Positions 1 through 10,284 are shown, numbered from the stretch's first letter. The stretch is DNA of 64,000 nucleotides from Prodigiosinella confusarubida (GCF_002847015.1 NZ_CP025085.1:3782001-3846000), one strand, 5' to 3'. Notes: generated by a model not told the origin, from the letters alone. Numbers and translations are program-made.

Positions 1-436
1 CCATGCCTTCGCCAAGAGTCTGTTCTTCCTGGTGGCGGGTGCGCTCAGCTACAGCTGCGGTACCCGTATGTTACCGAAGCTGAAAGGGATAATGCGCAAG
101 ATGCCGCTGCTGGGCGTGGGATTCTGCGTCGCAGCGCTGGCGATCACCGGGGTGCCGCCTTTCAATGGCTTCTTCAGTAAATTTCCGCTGTTTGCCGCCG
201 GTTTTGCGCTGTCCCGTGAACAAGTGTGGTTGCTGCCACTGCTGATCATCACGCTGATTGAATCGGTTGGCAGCTTCGCCTGGTTCCTTTACTGGTTTGG
301 CCGTACCGTACCGGGCGAACCTTCGGAGGAAGTGGCTACCGCGACACCAGTGCCCCGCTCCATGCAGGCGGTGCTGTTGGTACTGATTGGGATGTCACTG
401 TTTTCCAGCGTCATTGCCGCCCTGTGGCTGAAATAA
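1..436 (+). CDS. hyfD: Hydrogenase-4 membrane subunit HyfD, C-terminal part (5' end outside window)
   Basis: This is the last 144 or so residues of a proton-translocating antiporter-type subunit (NuoL/M/N family) of hydrogenase-4. The reading frame is open from the first codon at position 2, so the gene starts upstream of the window. Visible hallmarks are GVPPFNGFFSKFPLF and several hydrophobic helices, closely matching the end of E. coli HyfD as I remember it, including the closing segment that ends in SSVIAALWLK. It acts in the inner membrane as part of the membrane arm of the formate hydrogenlyase-2 complex and may take part in ion translocation. The next gene, hyfE, follows after 9 bases, so it is cotranscribed. 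HyfB and HyfF are related paralogues, but the sequence fits HyfD best. Confidence 0.88.
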   Translation, partial: HAFAKSLFFLVAGALSYSCGTRMLPKLKGIMRKMPLLGVGFCVAALAITGVPPFNGFFSKFPLFAAGFALSREQVWLLPLLIITLIESVGSFAWFLYWFGRTVPGEPSEEVATATPVPRSMQAVLLVLIGMSLFSSVIAALWLK

Positions 437-445
437 GGAACGATC

Positions 446-1096
446 ATGACTGGATCACTTATCGTAAATAACCTGGCCGGACTGCTGATCATCACTTCAC
501 TGCTGGTGATCGGCGCCAGAAAGCCCACCACCTCAGCTTGTTTGTACGCACTGCAATCGTTAGTGCTGGTGCTGATTTTCATTTCACTGGCCAATACCTT
601 GCACGCACCGGAGTTGTACTGGTGGTCCATCAGCGCCTTTATCACCAAAGTGGTGCTGGTGCCGACCATCATGTACCGCTCCTTCCGTAAGCTGGCCGAC
701 CCGAAAGCCGATGGCGGCGTGCTCAGCCCGGCGATGATTATTCTGATCGCCACAGTGATTGTGGTGCTGAGCTACTTCGCGGTGGCCCCGGTGCAACTGC
801 CGATGGTCAGCGAACTGAAACCAGCGCTGGCAGTATCGCTGGGACATTTCATGATTGGCCTGCTGTGTATTGTCAGCCAGCGCAACATTCTCAAACAGGT
901 GTTTGGTTACTGCCTGATGGAAAACGGCGCACATCTGACGCTGGCGTTGCTGGCAAACCGCGCACCGGAGCTGGTGGAAATCGGTATCGCGACCGATGCC
1001 ATTTTTGCGGTCATCGTGATGGCACTGATGGCACGCAAAATCCATCGCACACTTAACACGCTGGATGTTCAGCAACTGACAGCGCTGAAAGGGTGA
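446..1096 (+). CDS. hyfE: Hydrogenase-4 membrane subunit HyfE
   Basis: A 216-residue integral membrane protein made almost entirely of hydrophobic helices, the size of E. coli HyfE. HyfE is a membrane-arm subunit of hydrogenase-4 and has a NuoK-like region in its C-terminal half. The start ATG at 446 has a good AAGGAA ribosome site 7 bases upstream. The segment around residues 150-180 ([20 protein letters not shown]) is the polar stretch that I associate with HyfE. It lies between hyfD and hyfF, in the standard operon order, with a 4-base gap upstream of the overlapping hyfF region. The catalytic role belongs to HyfG; HyfE only contributes to the membrane module. Confidence 0.9.
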   Translation: MTGSLIVNNLAGLLIITSLLVIGARKPTTSACLYALQSLVLVLIFISLANTLHAPELYWWSISAFITKVVLVPTIMYRSFRKLADPKADGGVLSPAMIILIATVIVVLSYFAVAPVQLPMVSELKPALAVSLGHFMIGLLCIVSQRNILKQVFGYCLMENGAHLTLALLANRAPELVEIGIATDAIFAVIVMALMARKIHRTLNTLDVQQLTALKG

Positions 1097-1101
1097 ATAA
1101 C

Positions 1102-2742
1102 ATGAGTAATATCGATCTCTTTCTCATCCTGCTGGGTTCACCGCTGGTGGTCGCCCTGTTGGCCTTTGTCTGCCGCTTTACCGGCGGCGCGGCGCGCGGG
1201 TTGGTTAACCTGTTGCACTTGCTGGGTATCATCGTGTTATTGGTTGTCACGCTGTTCGCCGTGTGGACCGTCTACCAACACGGCGAGTTGCTGGCCGCCA
1301 ATCGCTGGCTGCATCTGGATAGCCTGAGCGCTCTGTTTCTGGCCATTCTGGGTATCATCGGCTTTATCACCGGCCTCTATTCGATCGGCTATATGCGCCA
1401 TGAAGTGGACAGTGGTGAAATCACCGTGACCACATTGTGCAACTACTACGGTTTCTTCCACCTGTTCCTGTTCACCATGCTGTTGGTGATCACCAGTAAC
1501 AACCTGATCCTGATGTGGGCGGCGATTGAAGCCACCACGCTCAGCTCGGCGTTTCTGGTGGGGCTGTACGGTCAGCGTTCCTCGCTGGAAGCGGCCTGGA
1601 AATACATCATTATCTGTACCGTGGGTGTCGCGTTTGGTCTGTATGGCACGGTGTTGGTGTATTCCAATGCCGCCAGCGTGATGGCTAACCCTGGCGACGC
1701 CATTTTCTGGACTGAGGTGATGAAACACGCCAGCCAGCTAGATAGCACGCTGATGCACCTGGCATTTATCTTCATCCTCATCGGCTTTGGCACCAAAACC
1801 GGCCTGTTCCCGATGCACGCCTGGTTACCTGACGCACACAGTGAAGCCCCCAGCCCGACCAGTGCGCTGTTATCAGCGGTACTGCTGAACTGTGCATTAT
1901 TGGTAATAATCCGCTATTACATGCTGATCAGTGCCGCCATTGGCCCCGAGTTCCCACAACGACTGCTGATTATTTTCGGCACGATGTCGGTCGCCGTGGC
2001 CGCGTTACTGATTCTGGTACAGCGTGACATGAAGCGTCTGCTGGCCTATTCAAGTATGGAAAATATGGGGCTGATTGCCGTGGCGATCGGTATCGGCGGC
2101 CCGCTGGGCATACTGGCGGCGTTGCTGCATACACTGAACCATAGTCTGGCGAAAACCCTGTTGTTCTGCGGTTCCGGTAATGTGCTACTGAAATATGGCA
2201 CCCGCGACATGGATGCGGTGAAAGGCATTCTGCGCGTGATGCCGCTCACCGGCGCGCTGTTCGTGGGGGGGGCGCTGGCGCTGGGCGGCATGCCGCCATT
2301 CAATGTGTTCCTGAGTGAATTTCTGACCGTTGTTGCCGGTATTCACGGCGGACATCTGGTGCTGGTGATAGTGCTGCTGGTGCTGCTAACCGTGGTATTG
2401 GCTGGTCTGGTACGGATGATAGCCAGTACCGTACTGGGCAGTCGCCCGGAAGCGGTCAGCAAAGGTGAACTGGGTTGGTTGACCACCGTCCCGATGGCGG
2501 TTCTGCTGATACTGATGCTGGTAATGGGCACCCATATTCCACAGCCGGTTACCCACCTGCTGGAAAACGCCACCACCATCGTACTGAACAACGGCAAGCC
2601 AGCCGAAACGCCGCCATTTTCCTTGTCATGGCAGTCATTGTTTCATCGTCAAACGGCGATTACCGCCACCGCAACGGACGCTGCGCCGCTGGCTGAGCAT
2701 TCATCGTTAACCCCTTCCCGTCAGGAGATGTACCGTGATTAA
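1102..2742 (+). CDS. hyfF: Hydrogenase-4 membrane subunit HyfF
   Basis: A 546-residue NuoL/N-type antiporter-like subunit with about 14 hydrophobic helices. Diagnostic stretches include [20 protein letters not shown] near residues 230-250 and [10 protein letters not shown] near 350, carrying the conserved charged residues of this family. The ATG at 1102 is preceded by AAAGGGTG at suitable spacing. A GTG at 1093 overlapping hyfE is an alternative start adding three residues. The C-terminal about 60 residues after the last helices are polar and longer than expected for the E. coli protein. The 3' end overlaps the hyfG start by 8 bases, indicating translational coupling. It is part of the membrane arm of formate hydrogenlyase-2. 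Confidence 0.92.
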   Translation: MSNIDLFLILLGSPLVVALLAFVCRFTGGAARGLVNLLHLLGIIVLLVVTLFAVWTVYQHGELLAANRWLHLDSLSALFLAILGIIGFITGLYSIGYMRHEVDSGEITVTTLCNYYGFFHLFLFTMLLVITSNNLILMWAAIEATTLSSAFLVGLYGQRSSLEAAWKYIIICTVGVAFGLYGTVLVYSNAASVMANPGDAIFWTEVMKHASQLDSTLMHLAFIFILIGFGTKTGLFPMHAWLPDAHSEAPSPTSALLSAVLLNCALLVIIRYYMLISAAIGPEFPQRLLIIFGTMSVAVAALLILVQRDMKRLLAYSSMENMGLIAVAIGIGGPLGILAALLHTLNHSLAKTLLFCGSGNVLLKYGTRDMDAVKGILRVMPLTGALFVGGALALGGMPPFNVFLSEFLTVVAGIHGGHLVLVIVLLVLLTVVLAGLVRMIASTVLGSRPEAVSKGELGWLTTVPMAVLLILMLVMGTHIPQPVTHLLENATTIVLNNGKPAETPPFSLSWQSLFHRQTAITATATDAAPLAEHSSLTPSRQEMYRD

Positions 2743-4462
2743 TGAAACCCCTGTTGCCAACCTGGACAAACTGGGTGCTGGCTATGTCGCCCGCGTCAGA
2801 GAGAAATTCCCGGCGACAGTCCTGGAGGAGGAGTGGCAAACCCACAACCAACTGACCCTGACCGTCAAACTGAACATGCTGCCGGAGGTAGTGGAATTTC
2901 TGTACTACCAGAATGGTGGCTGGTTATCGGTGTTATTTGGTAATGATGAACGCTCACTCAACGGTCACTTCGCGGTCTACTACGTGCTGTCGATGGAAGA
3001 AGGCGAAAAATGCTGGGTGGTAGTGAAAGCCCTGGTGAATCCTACCGTACCGGAATTCCCGTCCGTCACACCACGCGTACCGGCTGCCGTCTGGGGTGAG
3101 CGCGAAGTGCGCGACATGTACGGACTGATCCCGGTGGGTCTACCGGATGAACGCCGTCTGGTGTTACCGGATGACTGGCCGGACGAACTCTATCCGCTGC
3201 GTAAAGATTCAATGGATTACCGCCAGCGCCCGGCACCAACCTGTGACGACGAGTCCTATACTTTCGTCAACGAAGCCACTGGCGACACCCGTGTGGTGCC
3301 AATTGGTCCGTTGCATATCACCTCGGACGAACCGGGCCACTTCCGTCTGTTTGTCGATGGTGAACAGATTATTGATGCCGATTATCGCCTGTTCTATGTC
3401 CACCGCGGCATGGAAAAACTGGCGGAAACCCGCATGGGTTACAACGAAGTGACTTTCCTGTCTGATCGGGTATGCGGCATTTGTGGTTTTACCCACAGCG
3501 TGGCCTATACCTCGTCGATTGAAAACGCGCTGGGCATTCCGGTACCGCCTCGCGCCCATGCCATCCGCAGCGTGCTGTTGGAAGTGGAACGTCTGCACAG
3601 TCATTTGCTGAATATTGGGTTGTCCAGCCACTTTGTCGGCTTTGATACCGGCTTTATGCAGTTCTTCCGGATACGTGAAAAATCCATGCAGATGGCAGAG
3701 ATGCTGACCGGTGCGCGTAAAACCTACGGTCTGAACCTGATTGGTGGTGTGCGCCGCGATATTCTGAAAGACAGCCGGTTAAAAACCATCAAGCTGGTGC
3801 GGGAAATGCATGAAGAAGTCACCCAACTTACCGATATGCTGCTCAATACTGCCAACATGGGGCAACGCACCCAGGGTATTGGTATCCTGGATCGCAAAGT
3901 GGCGCGTGACTACAGCCCGGTCGGGCCGATGATCCGCGCCAGTGGCTTCCAGCGTGATGTGCGCATCGATCATCCGTTTGCCGGTTACCTTGATCTGCCG
4001 ATGGAGCTGCATCATCTGGATGCTGGCGACGTCTATTCGCGGCTGCTGGTGCGCGTGCGTGAAGTCTTCACCTCACTGGCGATGATTGAATTCGGTCTGG
4101 ATAACCTGCCGGAAGGCCCGCTGCTGAACGAGCATTTCACTTATCAGCCGCATAAATTCGCACTGGGCTTCACCGAAGCGCCACGCGGTGAAGATATTCA
4201 CTGGAGCATGACCGGCGATAACCAGAAACTGTTTCGCTGGCGCTGTCGTGCCGCCACCTACGCCAACTGGCCGGTACTGCGTTACATGCTGCGCGGTAAT
4301 ACCGTTTCCGATGCGCCGCTGATTATCGGCAGTCTCGATCCGTGCTACTCCTGTACTGACCGGGTAACACTGGTGGATGTGCGTACGCAGAAAATCACCA
4401 CCGTGCCTTATAAAGAAATGGAGCGTTACGGTCTGGAACGCACCAACTCGCCGCTTAAATAG
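2735..4462 (+). CDS. hyfG: Hydrogenase-4 catalytic large subunit HyfG
   Basis: This 575-residue protein is the NiFe hydrogenase large subunit. The N-terminal about 170 residues are the NuoC-like 30-kDa domain ([17 protein letters not shown]) and the remainder is NuoD-like. Both nickel-binding CxxC motifs are visible: [11 protein letters not shown] near residue 245 and DPCYSCTDR near residue 540. The start is GTG at 2735 with AGGAG 9 bases upstream and an 8-base overlap with hyfF. The C-terminus ends shortly after DPCYSCTDR (about 35 residues), the segment normally trimmed by a maturation protease after nickel insertion; hycI in the same operon is the obvious candidate. It catalyses proton reduction to H2 using electrons from formate oxidation. 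Confidence 0.96.
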   Translation: MINETPVANLDKLGAGYVARVREKFPATVLEEEWQTHNQLTLTVKLNMLPEVVEFLYYQNGGWLSVLFGNDERSLNGHFAVYYVLSMEEGEKCWVVVKALVNPTVPEFPSVTPRVPAAVWGEREVRDMYGLIPVGLPDERRLVLPDDWPDELYPLRKDSMDYRQRPAPTCDDESYTFVNEATGDTRVVPIGPLHITSDEPGHFRLFVDGEQIIDADYRLFYVHRGMEKLAETRMGYNEVTFLSDRVCGICGFTHSVAYTSSIENALGIPVPPRAHAIRSVLLEVERLHSHLLNIGLSSHFVGFDTGFMQFFRIREKSMQMAEMLTGARKTYGLNLIGGVRRDILKDSRLKTIKLVREMHEEVTQLTDMLLNTANMGQRTQGIGILDRKVARDYSPVGPMIRASGFQRDVRIDHPFAGYLDLPMELHHLDAGDVYSRLLVRVREVFTSLAMIEFGLDNLPEGPLLNEHFTYQPHKFALGFTEAPRGEDIHWSMTGDNQKLFRWRCRAATYANWPVLRYMLRGNTVSDAPLIIGSLDPCYSCTDRVTLVDVRTQKITTVPYKEMERYGLERTNSPLK

Positions 4463-4473
4463 AGAGATGCATT

Positions 4474-5043
4474 ATGTTGAAACTGTTTAAAACTATCCTG
4501 AAAGCGGGCAACAGCACGGTGAAATACCCGTTTGCCCCGCTTGAAGTTGCGGCGGGTTTTCGCGGTAAACCCGAGTATGACCCGGAACAGTGTATTGCCT
4601 GTGGCGCCTGCACCATGGTCTGCCCAGCGAATGCATTAACCATGGAAAACGACGTGGTGAACGGTACCCGCACCTGGCAGTTGTTTCTTGGCCGCTGCAT
4701 CTTCTGTGGGCGCTGCGAGGAAGTGTGTCCCACCCGCGCCATCGCGCTATCGCCGGAGTTTGAAATGGCGGTCAGCAATAAAGCCGACCTCTATCAACGA
4801 GCAACGTTCAAATTGCTGGACTGCCATGTCTGCCACCGTCCGTTTGCACCGCAAAAAGAGGTGGAATATGCCATGGCGCTGCTGGTGCAATCCGGGCTGA
4901 CGGAAGCTGAAGTAGAATCTCAGCGCAGCCGTTTTGAAACCTGTCCCGAATGTAAACGTAAACAGAATATGAACCAACGGGGTAACGTGATGTTGAGTCA
5001 GCATCTGTCCGCCCCGACGACCAGAGAGGGAGAGCGCTCATGA
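4474..5043 (+). CDS. hyfH: Hydrogenase-4 iron-sulfur subunit HyfH
   Basis: A 189-residue NuoI-like ferredoxin subunit. Two classical 4Fe-4S motifs are present: [12 protein letters not shown] near residue 42 and [12 protein letters not shown] near residue 78. Two further cysteine pairs (CHVC and CPEC) lie in the C-terminal third, as in E. coli HyfH/HycF. It passes electrons between the formate dehydrogenase side and the NiFe catalytic dimer. The gene lies 11 bases after hyfG, and its TGA overlaps the ATG of hyfI (ATGA). The C-terminal tail is slightly longer than the E. coli protein; otherwise nothing is unusual. Confidence 0.94.
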   Translation: MLKLFKTILKAGNSTVKYPFAPLEVAAGFRGKPEYDPEQCIACGACTMVCPANALTMENDVVNGTRTWQLFLGRCIFCGRCEEVCPTRAIALSPEFEMAVSNKADLYQRATFKLLDCHVCHRPFAPQKEVEYAMALLVQSGLTEAEVESQRSRFETCPECKRKQNMNQRGNVMLSQHLSAPTTREGERS

Positions 5044-5831
5044 GCATGCTGCCTGATGGTGTCGATCACTATCGCACTACGCCTATCACCCTTGATGAGC
5101 AGGCGATTAAACTGAAAAAAACGCTGCTGAAGGACATTCAGCGTTCTGCCTATGTTTACCGCGTGGACTGTGGCGGCTGTAACGGCTGTGAAATCGAAAT
5201 TTTTTCCGCTATTACGCCGCTGTTCGACGCCGAACGCTTCGGTATCAAGGTAGTGGCTTCCCCTCGTCACGCCGATATCCTGCTGTTCACCGGTGCGGTC
5301 ACCCGCGCCATGCGCACACCGGCGCTGCGTGCCTATGAATCGGCGCCGGATCCGAAAATCTGTATCTCGTACGGTGCCTGTGGCTGCGGCGGCGGTATCT
5401 TCCACGATCTGTATTGCGTGTGGGGCGGCAGCGACAAAATCGTGCCGATTGACGTGTACATCCCCGGATGCCCGCCAACCCCCGCCGCCACTATCTATGG
5501 TTTCGCCGTGGCGCTGGGCCTGCTGGAGCAAAAGTTGCACGGCAGCGACCATACTCAGGGTGATAACGAAAAAGCGACCTTGATTCACCCGGATGTTCCA
5601 CTCGATTTACGCATTCTGTTGGAGCGTGAAGCCCGTCGTATGGCCGGTTACTGGCAAGGTCGGGAAATCAGCGACAGCTTTTTGGCCTTGCTGGAAAACC
5701 AGCCGCTGGAAGGGCTTGATCAACGTATCAATGCCTACCTTCAACAACATAACGATCCGCGACTAACGGAAATCTTCGGCCAGTTGCAACAGATTTATCT
5801 GTCGTTACTTAATGGGGAGCGTTTGCGATGA
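5040..5831 (+). CDS. hyfI: Hydrogenase-4 small subunit HyfI
   Basis: A 263-residue NuoB-like small subunit that binds the proximal 4Fe-4S cluster and docks on HyfG. The cluster ligands are seen in [11 protein letters not shown] near residue 45, [10 protein letters not shown] near residue 113 and YIPGCPPTP near residue 143. The protein lacks a Tat signal peptide, as expected for a cytoplasm-facing group 4 hydrogenase. Start and stop overlap the neighbouring genes by 4 bases each (ATGA junctions). The C-terminal about 80 residues after the NuoB core are characteristic of HyfI rather than of Nuo proteins. Confidence 0.95.
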   Translation: MSMLPDGVDHYRTTPITLDEQAIKLKKTLLKDIQRSAYVYRVDCGGCNGCEIEIFSAITPLFDAERFGIKVVASPRHADILLFTGAVTRAMRTPALRAYESAPDPKICISYGACGCGGGIFHDLYCVWGGSDKIVPIDVYIPGCPPTPAATIYGFAVALGLLEQKLHGSDHTQGDNEKATLIHPDVPLDLRILLEREARRMAGYWQGREISDSFLALLENQPLEGLDQRINAYLQQHNDPRLTEIFGQLQQIYLSLLNGERLR

Positions 5832-6232
5832 ATACGCGGGTCATTTTCTATGCCTTGAATCAGAAATTTCTCGATACACAGGACAAGATCCCGGAGCAGG
5901 CGCAGCAGGTCATGTACTACTCGCTGGCTATTGGTCATCACGTCGGGGTCATTGATTGTCTGAAACGGGTATTGGAATGCCCGCTGACAGAGTACGAAAG
6001 CTGGATCGATCAACTGGCGGAGGGTGAAGCCAAACGAAAAATGGCCGGTTTGATGAAATTCGGTGAAATTACCATTGATAGCACTCACACCACCCTGTTG
6101 GGTGGTGCTTTCAGCACACTGGACAGCACGCAGGACCACTACGCTGAATGGACCCGCACCCTGATGGACTATCTGGGGGCGATTGACCGTGAAACGGCTC
6201 TCTACCTGATGGTGAAACGCGTTGATTACTGA
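5828..6232 (+). CDS. hyfJ: Formate hydrogenlyase maturation protein HyfJ (HycH family)
   Basis: A 134-residue soluble protein of the HycH/HyfJ family, which helps maturation of the hydrogenase large subunit and is not part of the final complex. The central [11 protein letters not shown] and LLGGAFSTL stretches and the overall length fit this family. It starts on an ATGA overlap with hyfI and ends 11 bases inside hycI, so all three are translationally coupled. There are no metal-binding cysteine clusters in the sequence. Confidence 0.88.
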   Translation: MNTRVIFYALNQKFLDTQDKIPEQAQQVMYYSLAIGHHVGVIDCLKRVLECPLTEYESWIDQLAEGEAKRKMAGLMKFGEITIDSTHTTLLGGAFSTLDSTQDHYAEWTRTLMDYLGAIDRETALYLMVKRVDY

Positions 6233-6704
6233 ACGTCCACTACGAACTGAAAATATGGTGCTTACCGTCGGTAATACCATGATGGGCGACGATGGCGCGG
6301 GTCCGTTGCTGGCCGAGCGCATGACGCAACAGCCGATTGATGGTTGGTCGGTGATTGATGGCGGCGCCATTCCAGAAAACACGGCGCACACGCTACGCGA
6401 ACTGTGTCCACAGCGCCTGCTGGTGGTGGACGCCACTGATATGGGTCTCAACCCTGGCGAAATCCGCATCGTCAATCCTGACCGCATCGCCGAAGATCTG
6501 TTGATGAATACCCACAACCTGCCGCTAAATTTCCTCATTGATCAGTTGAAGGAAGACATTCCCGAAGTGATTTTTATCGGCATTCAGCCAGCACTGGTGG
6601 CGTTCTATTTTCCCCTCGGCCCGGAAGTCACTCAGGCGGTAGACACGTTGTACCAACGGCTGGCGACCTGGGAAGGCAATGGCGGGTTTAGCCCGTTGGA
6701 ATGA
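6222..6704 (+). CDS. hycI: Hydrogenase maturation protease HycI
   Basis: A nickel-dependent endopeptidase that trims the C-terminal tail of the hydrogenase large subunit (here HyfG, possibly also HycE elsewhere). The family signatures GNTMMGDDGAGP, VIDGGAIPEN and VDATDMGLNPGEIRI are intact, including the acidic residues used to sense nickel. The start is uncertain: TTG at 6222 gives 160 residues and overlaps hyfJ, while ATG at 6255 gives 149 residues and begins at MVLTVGN, just short of where E. coli HycI begins. Neither has a strong ribosome site. In E. coli hycI sits in the hyc operon, whereas here it closes the hyf operon, and no hyfR regulator follows. Confidence 0.93.
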   Translation: MITERPLRTENMVLTVGNTMMGDDGAGPLLAERMTQQPIDGWSVIDGGAIPENTAHTLRELCPQRLLVVDATDMGLNPGEIRIVNPDRIAEDLLMNTHNLPLNFLIDQLKEDIPEVIFIGIQPALVAFYFPLGPEVTQAVDTLYQRLATWEGNGGFSPLE

Positions 6705-6725
6705 TTAGACACGATATCATCTTCT

Positions 6726-6760
6726 CTACCTGCAACAATCCACAGTATTGCGGCAGGTAG
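6726..6760. terminator. Hairpin after hyf operon
   Basis: CTACCTGC at 6726-6733 pairs with GCAGGTAG at 6753-6760, with an inner CAAT/ATTG pairing around a short loop. It lies 22 bases after the hycI stop. There is no clear U-run after it on the plus strand, so intrinsic termination is possible but not proven. Confidence 0.45.
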
Positions 6761-7172
6761 AACACTCCCAGGCAGAACATCACCTTTATCTATTCCGCCT
6801 CATGCTTTAAGTCACAACGACATCATTAGCGATCTAATTCATATCCCTTATTATCTTTAGCATCCATATTAACGCGACTCAAAATGACAAAAATGGTCAA
6901 GCACTCATTAATATGAGAAAAAATAGTTAAGCGCTATCATTATTTATTAGAAATTTTAATATTAAAATAGGTGACATTAGTTATATTATAGCCCAAAATT
7001 AAAAACAAATATGAAATAAAATACTTTAATATATATAAATTTAGTTAAAAATAATAAAAAATACAATTTATTAAAAATAAAAAAATATTATTCCTTTATC
7101 CCATAAATAAAACAGCTTGACCTAATTCATTAAATTAATTTACATATAACCATATTTAAAAAGGAGGCGTAT
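6761..7172. other. Extremely AT-rich intergenic region with candidate promoter
   Basis: This 412-base stretch has no gene. Base composition drops abruptly from that of the hyf genes; in 7021-7080 only 3 of 60 bases are G or C. A plausible sigma-70 promoter is TTGACC at 7117-7122 and TACATA at 7141-7146 (18-base spacer), just ahead of a near-perfect ribosome site AAGGAGG at 7161-7167 for the gene at 7173. DNA like this is the usual target of H-NS silencing. I looked for a lysine riboswitch upstream of the lysine-type genes and saw none. Confidence 0.5.
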
Positions 7173-8129
7173 ATGCAGGAAGTAACAGTAAAAACTAACA
7201 GAACAAGCTTACTCAAAGTGATCGGCAATACTCCGATGGTTAACATTCTGACAGCAGAATTTCCATCATGCGATCTGCGTTTAAAACTTGAGTCTTATAA
7301 CCCTGGTGGTTCTATAAAAGACCGGGTTGCATTGCAAATTATTGAAGATGCAGAAAGAAAAGGCGATATAGAACCTGGGGATGAGCTGGTTGAAGCAACT
7401 TCCGGTAATACAGGCATAGGAATAGCATGGATAGGCCAACTAAAAGGATATAAGGTTACTATTGTCACACACGATCGGATTAGTAAAGAAAAGCTGGCCT
7501 TGTTAAAATATTATGGTGCAAATGTTCTGATTATGCCATCAGATGCCCCTAAAAATTTAATCCATAACTATGTCAATGTAGCGAGAAAGTACTCTGAAAT
7601 ACCAGGTAGGTATTTCTGTAATCAGTTTTATAACGAATCAAATACTCAGGCTCATTATAATTCCACTGCGCCTGAACTATGGTCGCAGATGGAAAATATA
7701 GACGCTATTGTCTGCGGAGTGGGTTCTGGAGGAACATTAATGGGGATAGCACGCTACTTCAGAGAAAAAGGAAGTACTACAAAGTTTATAGTTGCAGATC
7801 CTGTTGGTTCCATTTATAAATCTCACGTTTGTGGTGGAGACTTTAATCCATCACCTTGTAAAATTGAAGGAATAGGTTCAAATTTCATCCCTGGTATTTT
7901 AAAAAAAGAATTCATTGATGATGTTATGGAAATAAGTGACGAAGAAGCCTTTTCTACCTGCAATCTTGTCAGAAAGAATGATTCAATCGATATCGGACTG
8001 TCAAGTGGTGCTATTGTTGCCGCTGCAATAAAGCTACTGTCCAAAGACATGTATAAGAGAGTAGCCTGCATATCTCCTGATGCGGGAGAAAGATATCTTT
8101 CAAAATTTCAGAGTCAGAATAATCAATGA
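7173..8129 (+). CDS. Cystathionine beta-synthase/cysteine synthase-like PLP enzyme, first gene of AT-rich cluster
   Basis: A 318-residue fold-type II PLP enzyme that performs beta-replacement on serine or an activated serine. The PLP lysine is K49 in NPGGSIKDR, the substrate loop is TSGNTG at 76-81 and the phosphate-binding loop is GVGSGGT at 182-188. The later EGIGSNFIPGIL stretch and DPVGS are closer to cystathionine beta-synthases than to CysK. There is no haem-binding extension and no C-terminal CBS pair. A strong AAGGAGG precedes the ATG at 7173. Its TGA overlaps the start of the LysA-like gene by 4 bases. Base composition is far lower in GC than in the flanking operons. The product is inferred, not seen: lanthionine, cystathionine or another beta-substituted alanine are candidates, and a plain cysteine synthase cannot be excluded. 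Confidence 0.85.
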   Translation: MQEVTVKTNRTSLLKVIGNTPMVNILTAEFPSCDLRLKLESYNPGGSIKDRVALQIIEDAERKGDIEPGDELVEATSGNTGIGIAWIGQLKGYKVTIVTHDRISKEKLALLKYYGANVLIMPSDAPKNLIHNYVNVARKYSEIPGRYFCNQFYNESNTQAHYNSTAPELWSQMENIDAIVCGVGSGGTLMGIARYFREKGSTTKFIVADPVGSIYKSHVCGGDFNPSPCKIEGIGSNFIPGILKKEFIDDVMEISDEEAFSTCNLVRKNDSIDIGLSSGAIVAAAIKLLSKDMYKRVACISPDAGERYLSKFQSQNNQ

Positions 8130-9322
8130 AAAACTCACAACTAATTCACAAAGTCATAGAAAACCACAAAACACCAGTATATGTATACTTTGAAGAGAAG
8201 CTAAAAAAAAACATTCAGAAATTAAAAGAATCCTTCAATGCTCATGGCTACAGCATACTTTATGCACTGAAGGCAAATTCAAATCCTACGTTACTAAAAA
8301 TCATGCACAAGGCAGGGTTAGGTATTGACGCCTGCTCTACTGAAGAAATAGTATTATCATTAAAATGTGGTTTTAATCCAGGTAATATATACTACAATTC
8401 AGATTGTATTACTCTCGATGAGATGAGATTTTCTCATAGTCAAGGTGTTCATATTATTATTGGCTCACTTGACGCACTAGCTGTATATTGTACGTATTTT
8501 AAACAAAGTAAAATAAGCCTAAGAATTAACACAGGCATAGGAGCGGGACATTCTTCAAAAGTTATTACAAATGGAGAAATGTCTAAATTTGGTATTCTCC
8601 CATCAGAAATTGAGAAAGCAAAGCAGCTATGTCTGAAGAATAACATTGAAATAGAAGGCCTTCACTCCCATACCGGTTCAGGTGATATGTCATCAGAAAA
8701 ATATCTGGAAAATGCAAGATCACTTATCCAGTTATCTAATAATTTCACTACTATTCTTTTTCTTAATTTTGGTGGAGGATTTGGTTATGACTACCACCAC
8801 AATAATGACTATGACATAAGATCGGTGCGCCTTGGATTAGACAAAATGCGTCAGAACTTAAACGTCAACGCTAGTATCCGTTTTGTTGTCGAACCAGGAA
8901 GATATTTAGTCGCCGATATCGCCACTCTCGTAGCAAAGGTCTGTTCAGTAAAAGACTATGGCTCACGAAAATACATCGGTCTTGATACGGGTTATAATCA
9001 CTTTCCACGGTGTTTCTATTATAATGCCTGGCACGAGATTGAAAACATTACCAGCACTCAAGAGAAAACAGAGAGTTATGATATTACAGGCTACTTATGT
9101 CAGTCTGGAGATATTTTCTGTCGTGAAAGATGCTTACCACGAACTTATGTTGATGATATCATATGCATCAATGATGTAGGTGCATATGGTTACTCAATGA
9201 GTTCTAACTTCAACCTACGGACGAAACCTGCGGAAGTAATGATTGATGAAAAACAAAACATTCATCTGATACGTAGAAAAGAAACTATTGACGATTTACT
9301 GACAACATGTTTATTTGAATGA
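8126..9322 (+). CDS. LysA-like PLP decarboxylase (diaminopimelate decarboxylase family)
   Basis: A 398-residue fold-type III decarboxylase that resembles E. coli LysA along its whole length. The PLP lysine is K49 in YALKANSNP. Further LysA-type landmarks are GHSSK...SKFGI, GLHSHTGSGD, the glycine loop GGGFG, EPGR, a C-terminal CQSGDIF and GAYGYSMSSNFN. In the usual diaminopimelate decarboxylase motif CESGD the second residue is Glu; here it is Gln, and the nearby FPRCFYY segment differs from E. coli LysA. This hints at a substrate that resembles, but need not be, meso-diaminopimelate. It overlaps the upstream gene by 4 bases (ATGA) and is followed after 7 bases by the exporter gene. As an extra, AT-rich copy placed beside an exporter, it is unlikely to be the housekeeping lysA. 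Confidence 0.87.
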   Translation: MKNSQLIHKVIENHKTPVYVYFEEKLKKNIQKLKESFNAHGYSILYALKANSNPTLLKIMHKAGLGIDACSTEEIVLSLKCGFNPGNIYYNSDCITLDEMRFSHSQGVHIIIGSLDALAVYCTYFKQSKISLRINTGIGAGHSSKVITNGEMSKFGILPSEIEKAKQLCLKNNIEIEGLHSHTGSGDMSSEKYLENARSLIQLSNNFTTILFLNFGGGFGYDYHHNNDYDIRSVRLGLDKMRQNLNVNASIRFVVEPGRYLVADIATLVAKVCSVKDYGSRKYIGLDTGYNHFPRCFYYNAWHEIENITSTQEKTESYDITGYLCQSGDIFCRERCLPRTYVDDIICINDVGAYGYSMSSNFNLRTKPAEVMIDEKQNIHLIRRKETIDDLLTTCLFE

Positions 9323-9329
9323 GAAGATT

Positions 9330-10265
9330 ATGAGCATTGCACTTTCAAATTTAATTCCTATTTTTTTAGTGTTCTTCCTAGGAATAAAACATCAATTTTT
9401 CATTCCTCACACCAACCTTAAAATAGTTGAAAAATTATCAAACGCCTGCCTTTATTTTCTTCTTATATTCATGGGTATAACCGTTGGGCTAATTCCAGAT
9501 ATCACAGAAAAACTTGTCACTGTTGGCGTAAATGCCATCAGCATTGCAGTTGCATCTTCTTTATCTATTGCGATTGTATTGAAAGTATTCCATTATAAAG
9601 AAAATGTTATTCTGGATGAGGGTATGGCTATTTCAGATAACCAAAAGGTTGCATTTGATTTAATCGGATATATTAAAGACCCTTTGGTTTTGACAGGGCT
9701 TGTCATCATTGGGTTCTTCCTTGGTTATAGACAAATAATCCCTACCATGAATTATGATATTCTTATAACTGCATTGTTATATTTGTTGATTTTTTTCATT
9801 GGAATAAAACTATCACGGTCAGGATTGAATTTAAAAGAAGTTTTTTTTAATCGTAATAATGTCATTATGACATTATTAACCGTATTTTCTTCTTATATTG
9901 GTGCTATCATTGTATCTTTTTTTATACCTTTATCATTAACACATTGCCTGGCTATCAGTTCAGGATTCGGTTGGTATACACTCTCTGGGATTTTATTTAC
10001 TAAAATGAACAATCCACTACTAGGATCTGTCGCTTTCTTATGTGATCTTTTTCGTGAAGCAATTGCTTTATTATTAATTCCGACACTTTCTCGTATAGGT
10101 AACGGGAATATTGCCATCGGCGTCGCTGGTGCAACTGCGATGGATGTGACGTTACCTGTTATCGAAAAACACTGTGGAACGCCCTATGTCCCGGTTGCTT
10201 TGCTTTCTGGTGGTGTCATTACAATACTCGTCCCATTTTTAATCCCTTTTTTCTATTCTTTATAG
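9330..10265 (+). CDS. LysO-like (DUF340/YbjE family) lysine or thialysine exporter
   Basis: A 311-residue polytopic membrane protein, with about ten hydrophobic segments. The second half matches E. coli LysO (YbjE) closely: SSGFGWYTLSGIL, GSVAFLCDLFREAIALLLIP and GATAMDVTLPV align with the equivalent LysO blocks, including the acidic residues after LCD and AMD. LysO is known to export lysine and its toxic analogue thialysine across the inner membrane. I prefer the ATG at 9330, preceded by GAGAAG, over the TTG at 9315. Position between the LysA-like gene and the AlaX-like gene suggests export of the cluster product. Codon and base use is AT-rich as in its neighbours. Confidence 0.9.
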   Translation: MSIALSNLIPIFLVFFLGIKHQFFIPHTNLKIVEKLSNACLYFLLIFMGITVGLIPDITEKLVTVGVNAISIAVASSLSIAIVLKVFHYKENVILDEGMAISDNQKVAFDLIGYIKDPLVLTGLVIIGFFLGYRQIIPTMNYDILITALLYLLIFFIGIKLSRSGLNLKEVFFNRNNVIMTLLTVFSSYIGAIIVSFFIPLSLTHCLAISSGFGWYTLSGILFTKMNNPLLGSVAFLCDLFREAIALLLIPTLSRIGNGNIAIGVAGATAMDVTLPVIEKHCGTPYVPVALLSGGVITILVPFLIPFFYSL

Positions 10266-10284
10266 CGTAAAGGAGCACAAATTC

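Noticed and set aside
4998..5588. A 196-codon open frame antisense to hyfI
   Set aside because: Antisense shadow of a strongly conserved hydrogenase gene with no recognisable product.
6705..7172. Lysine riboswitch before the LysA/LysO-like operon
   Set aside because: Looked for the conserved L-box segments in this AT-rich leader and saw none; the leader from the candidate promoter is also too short.
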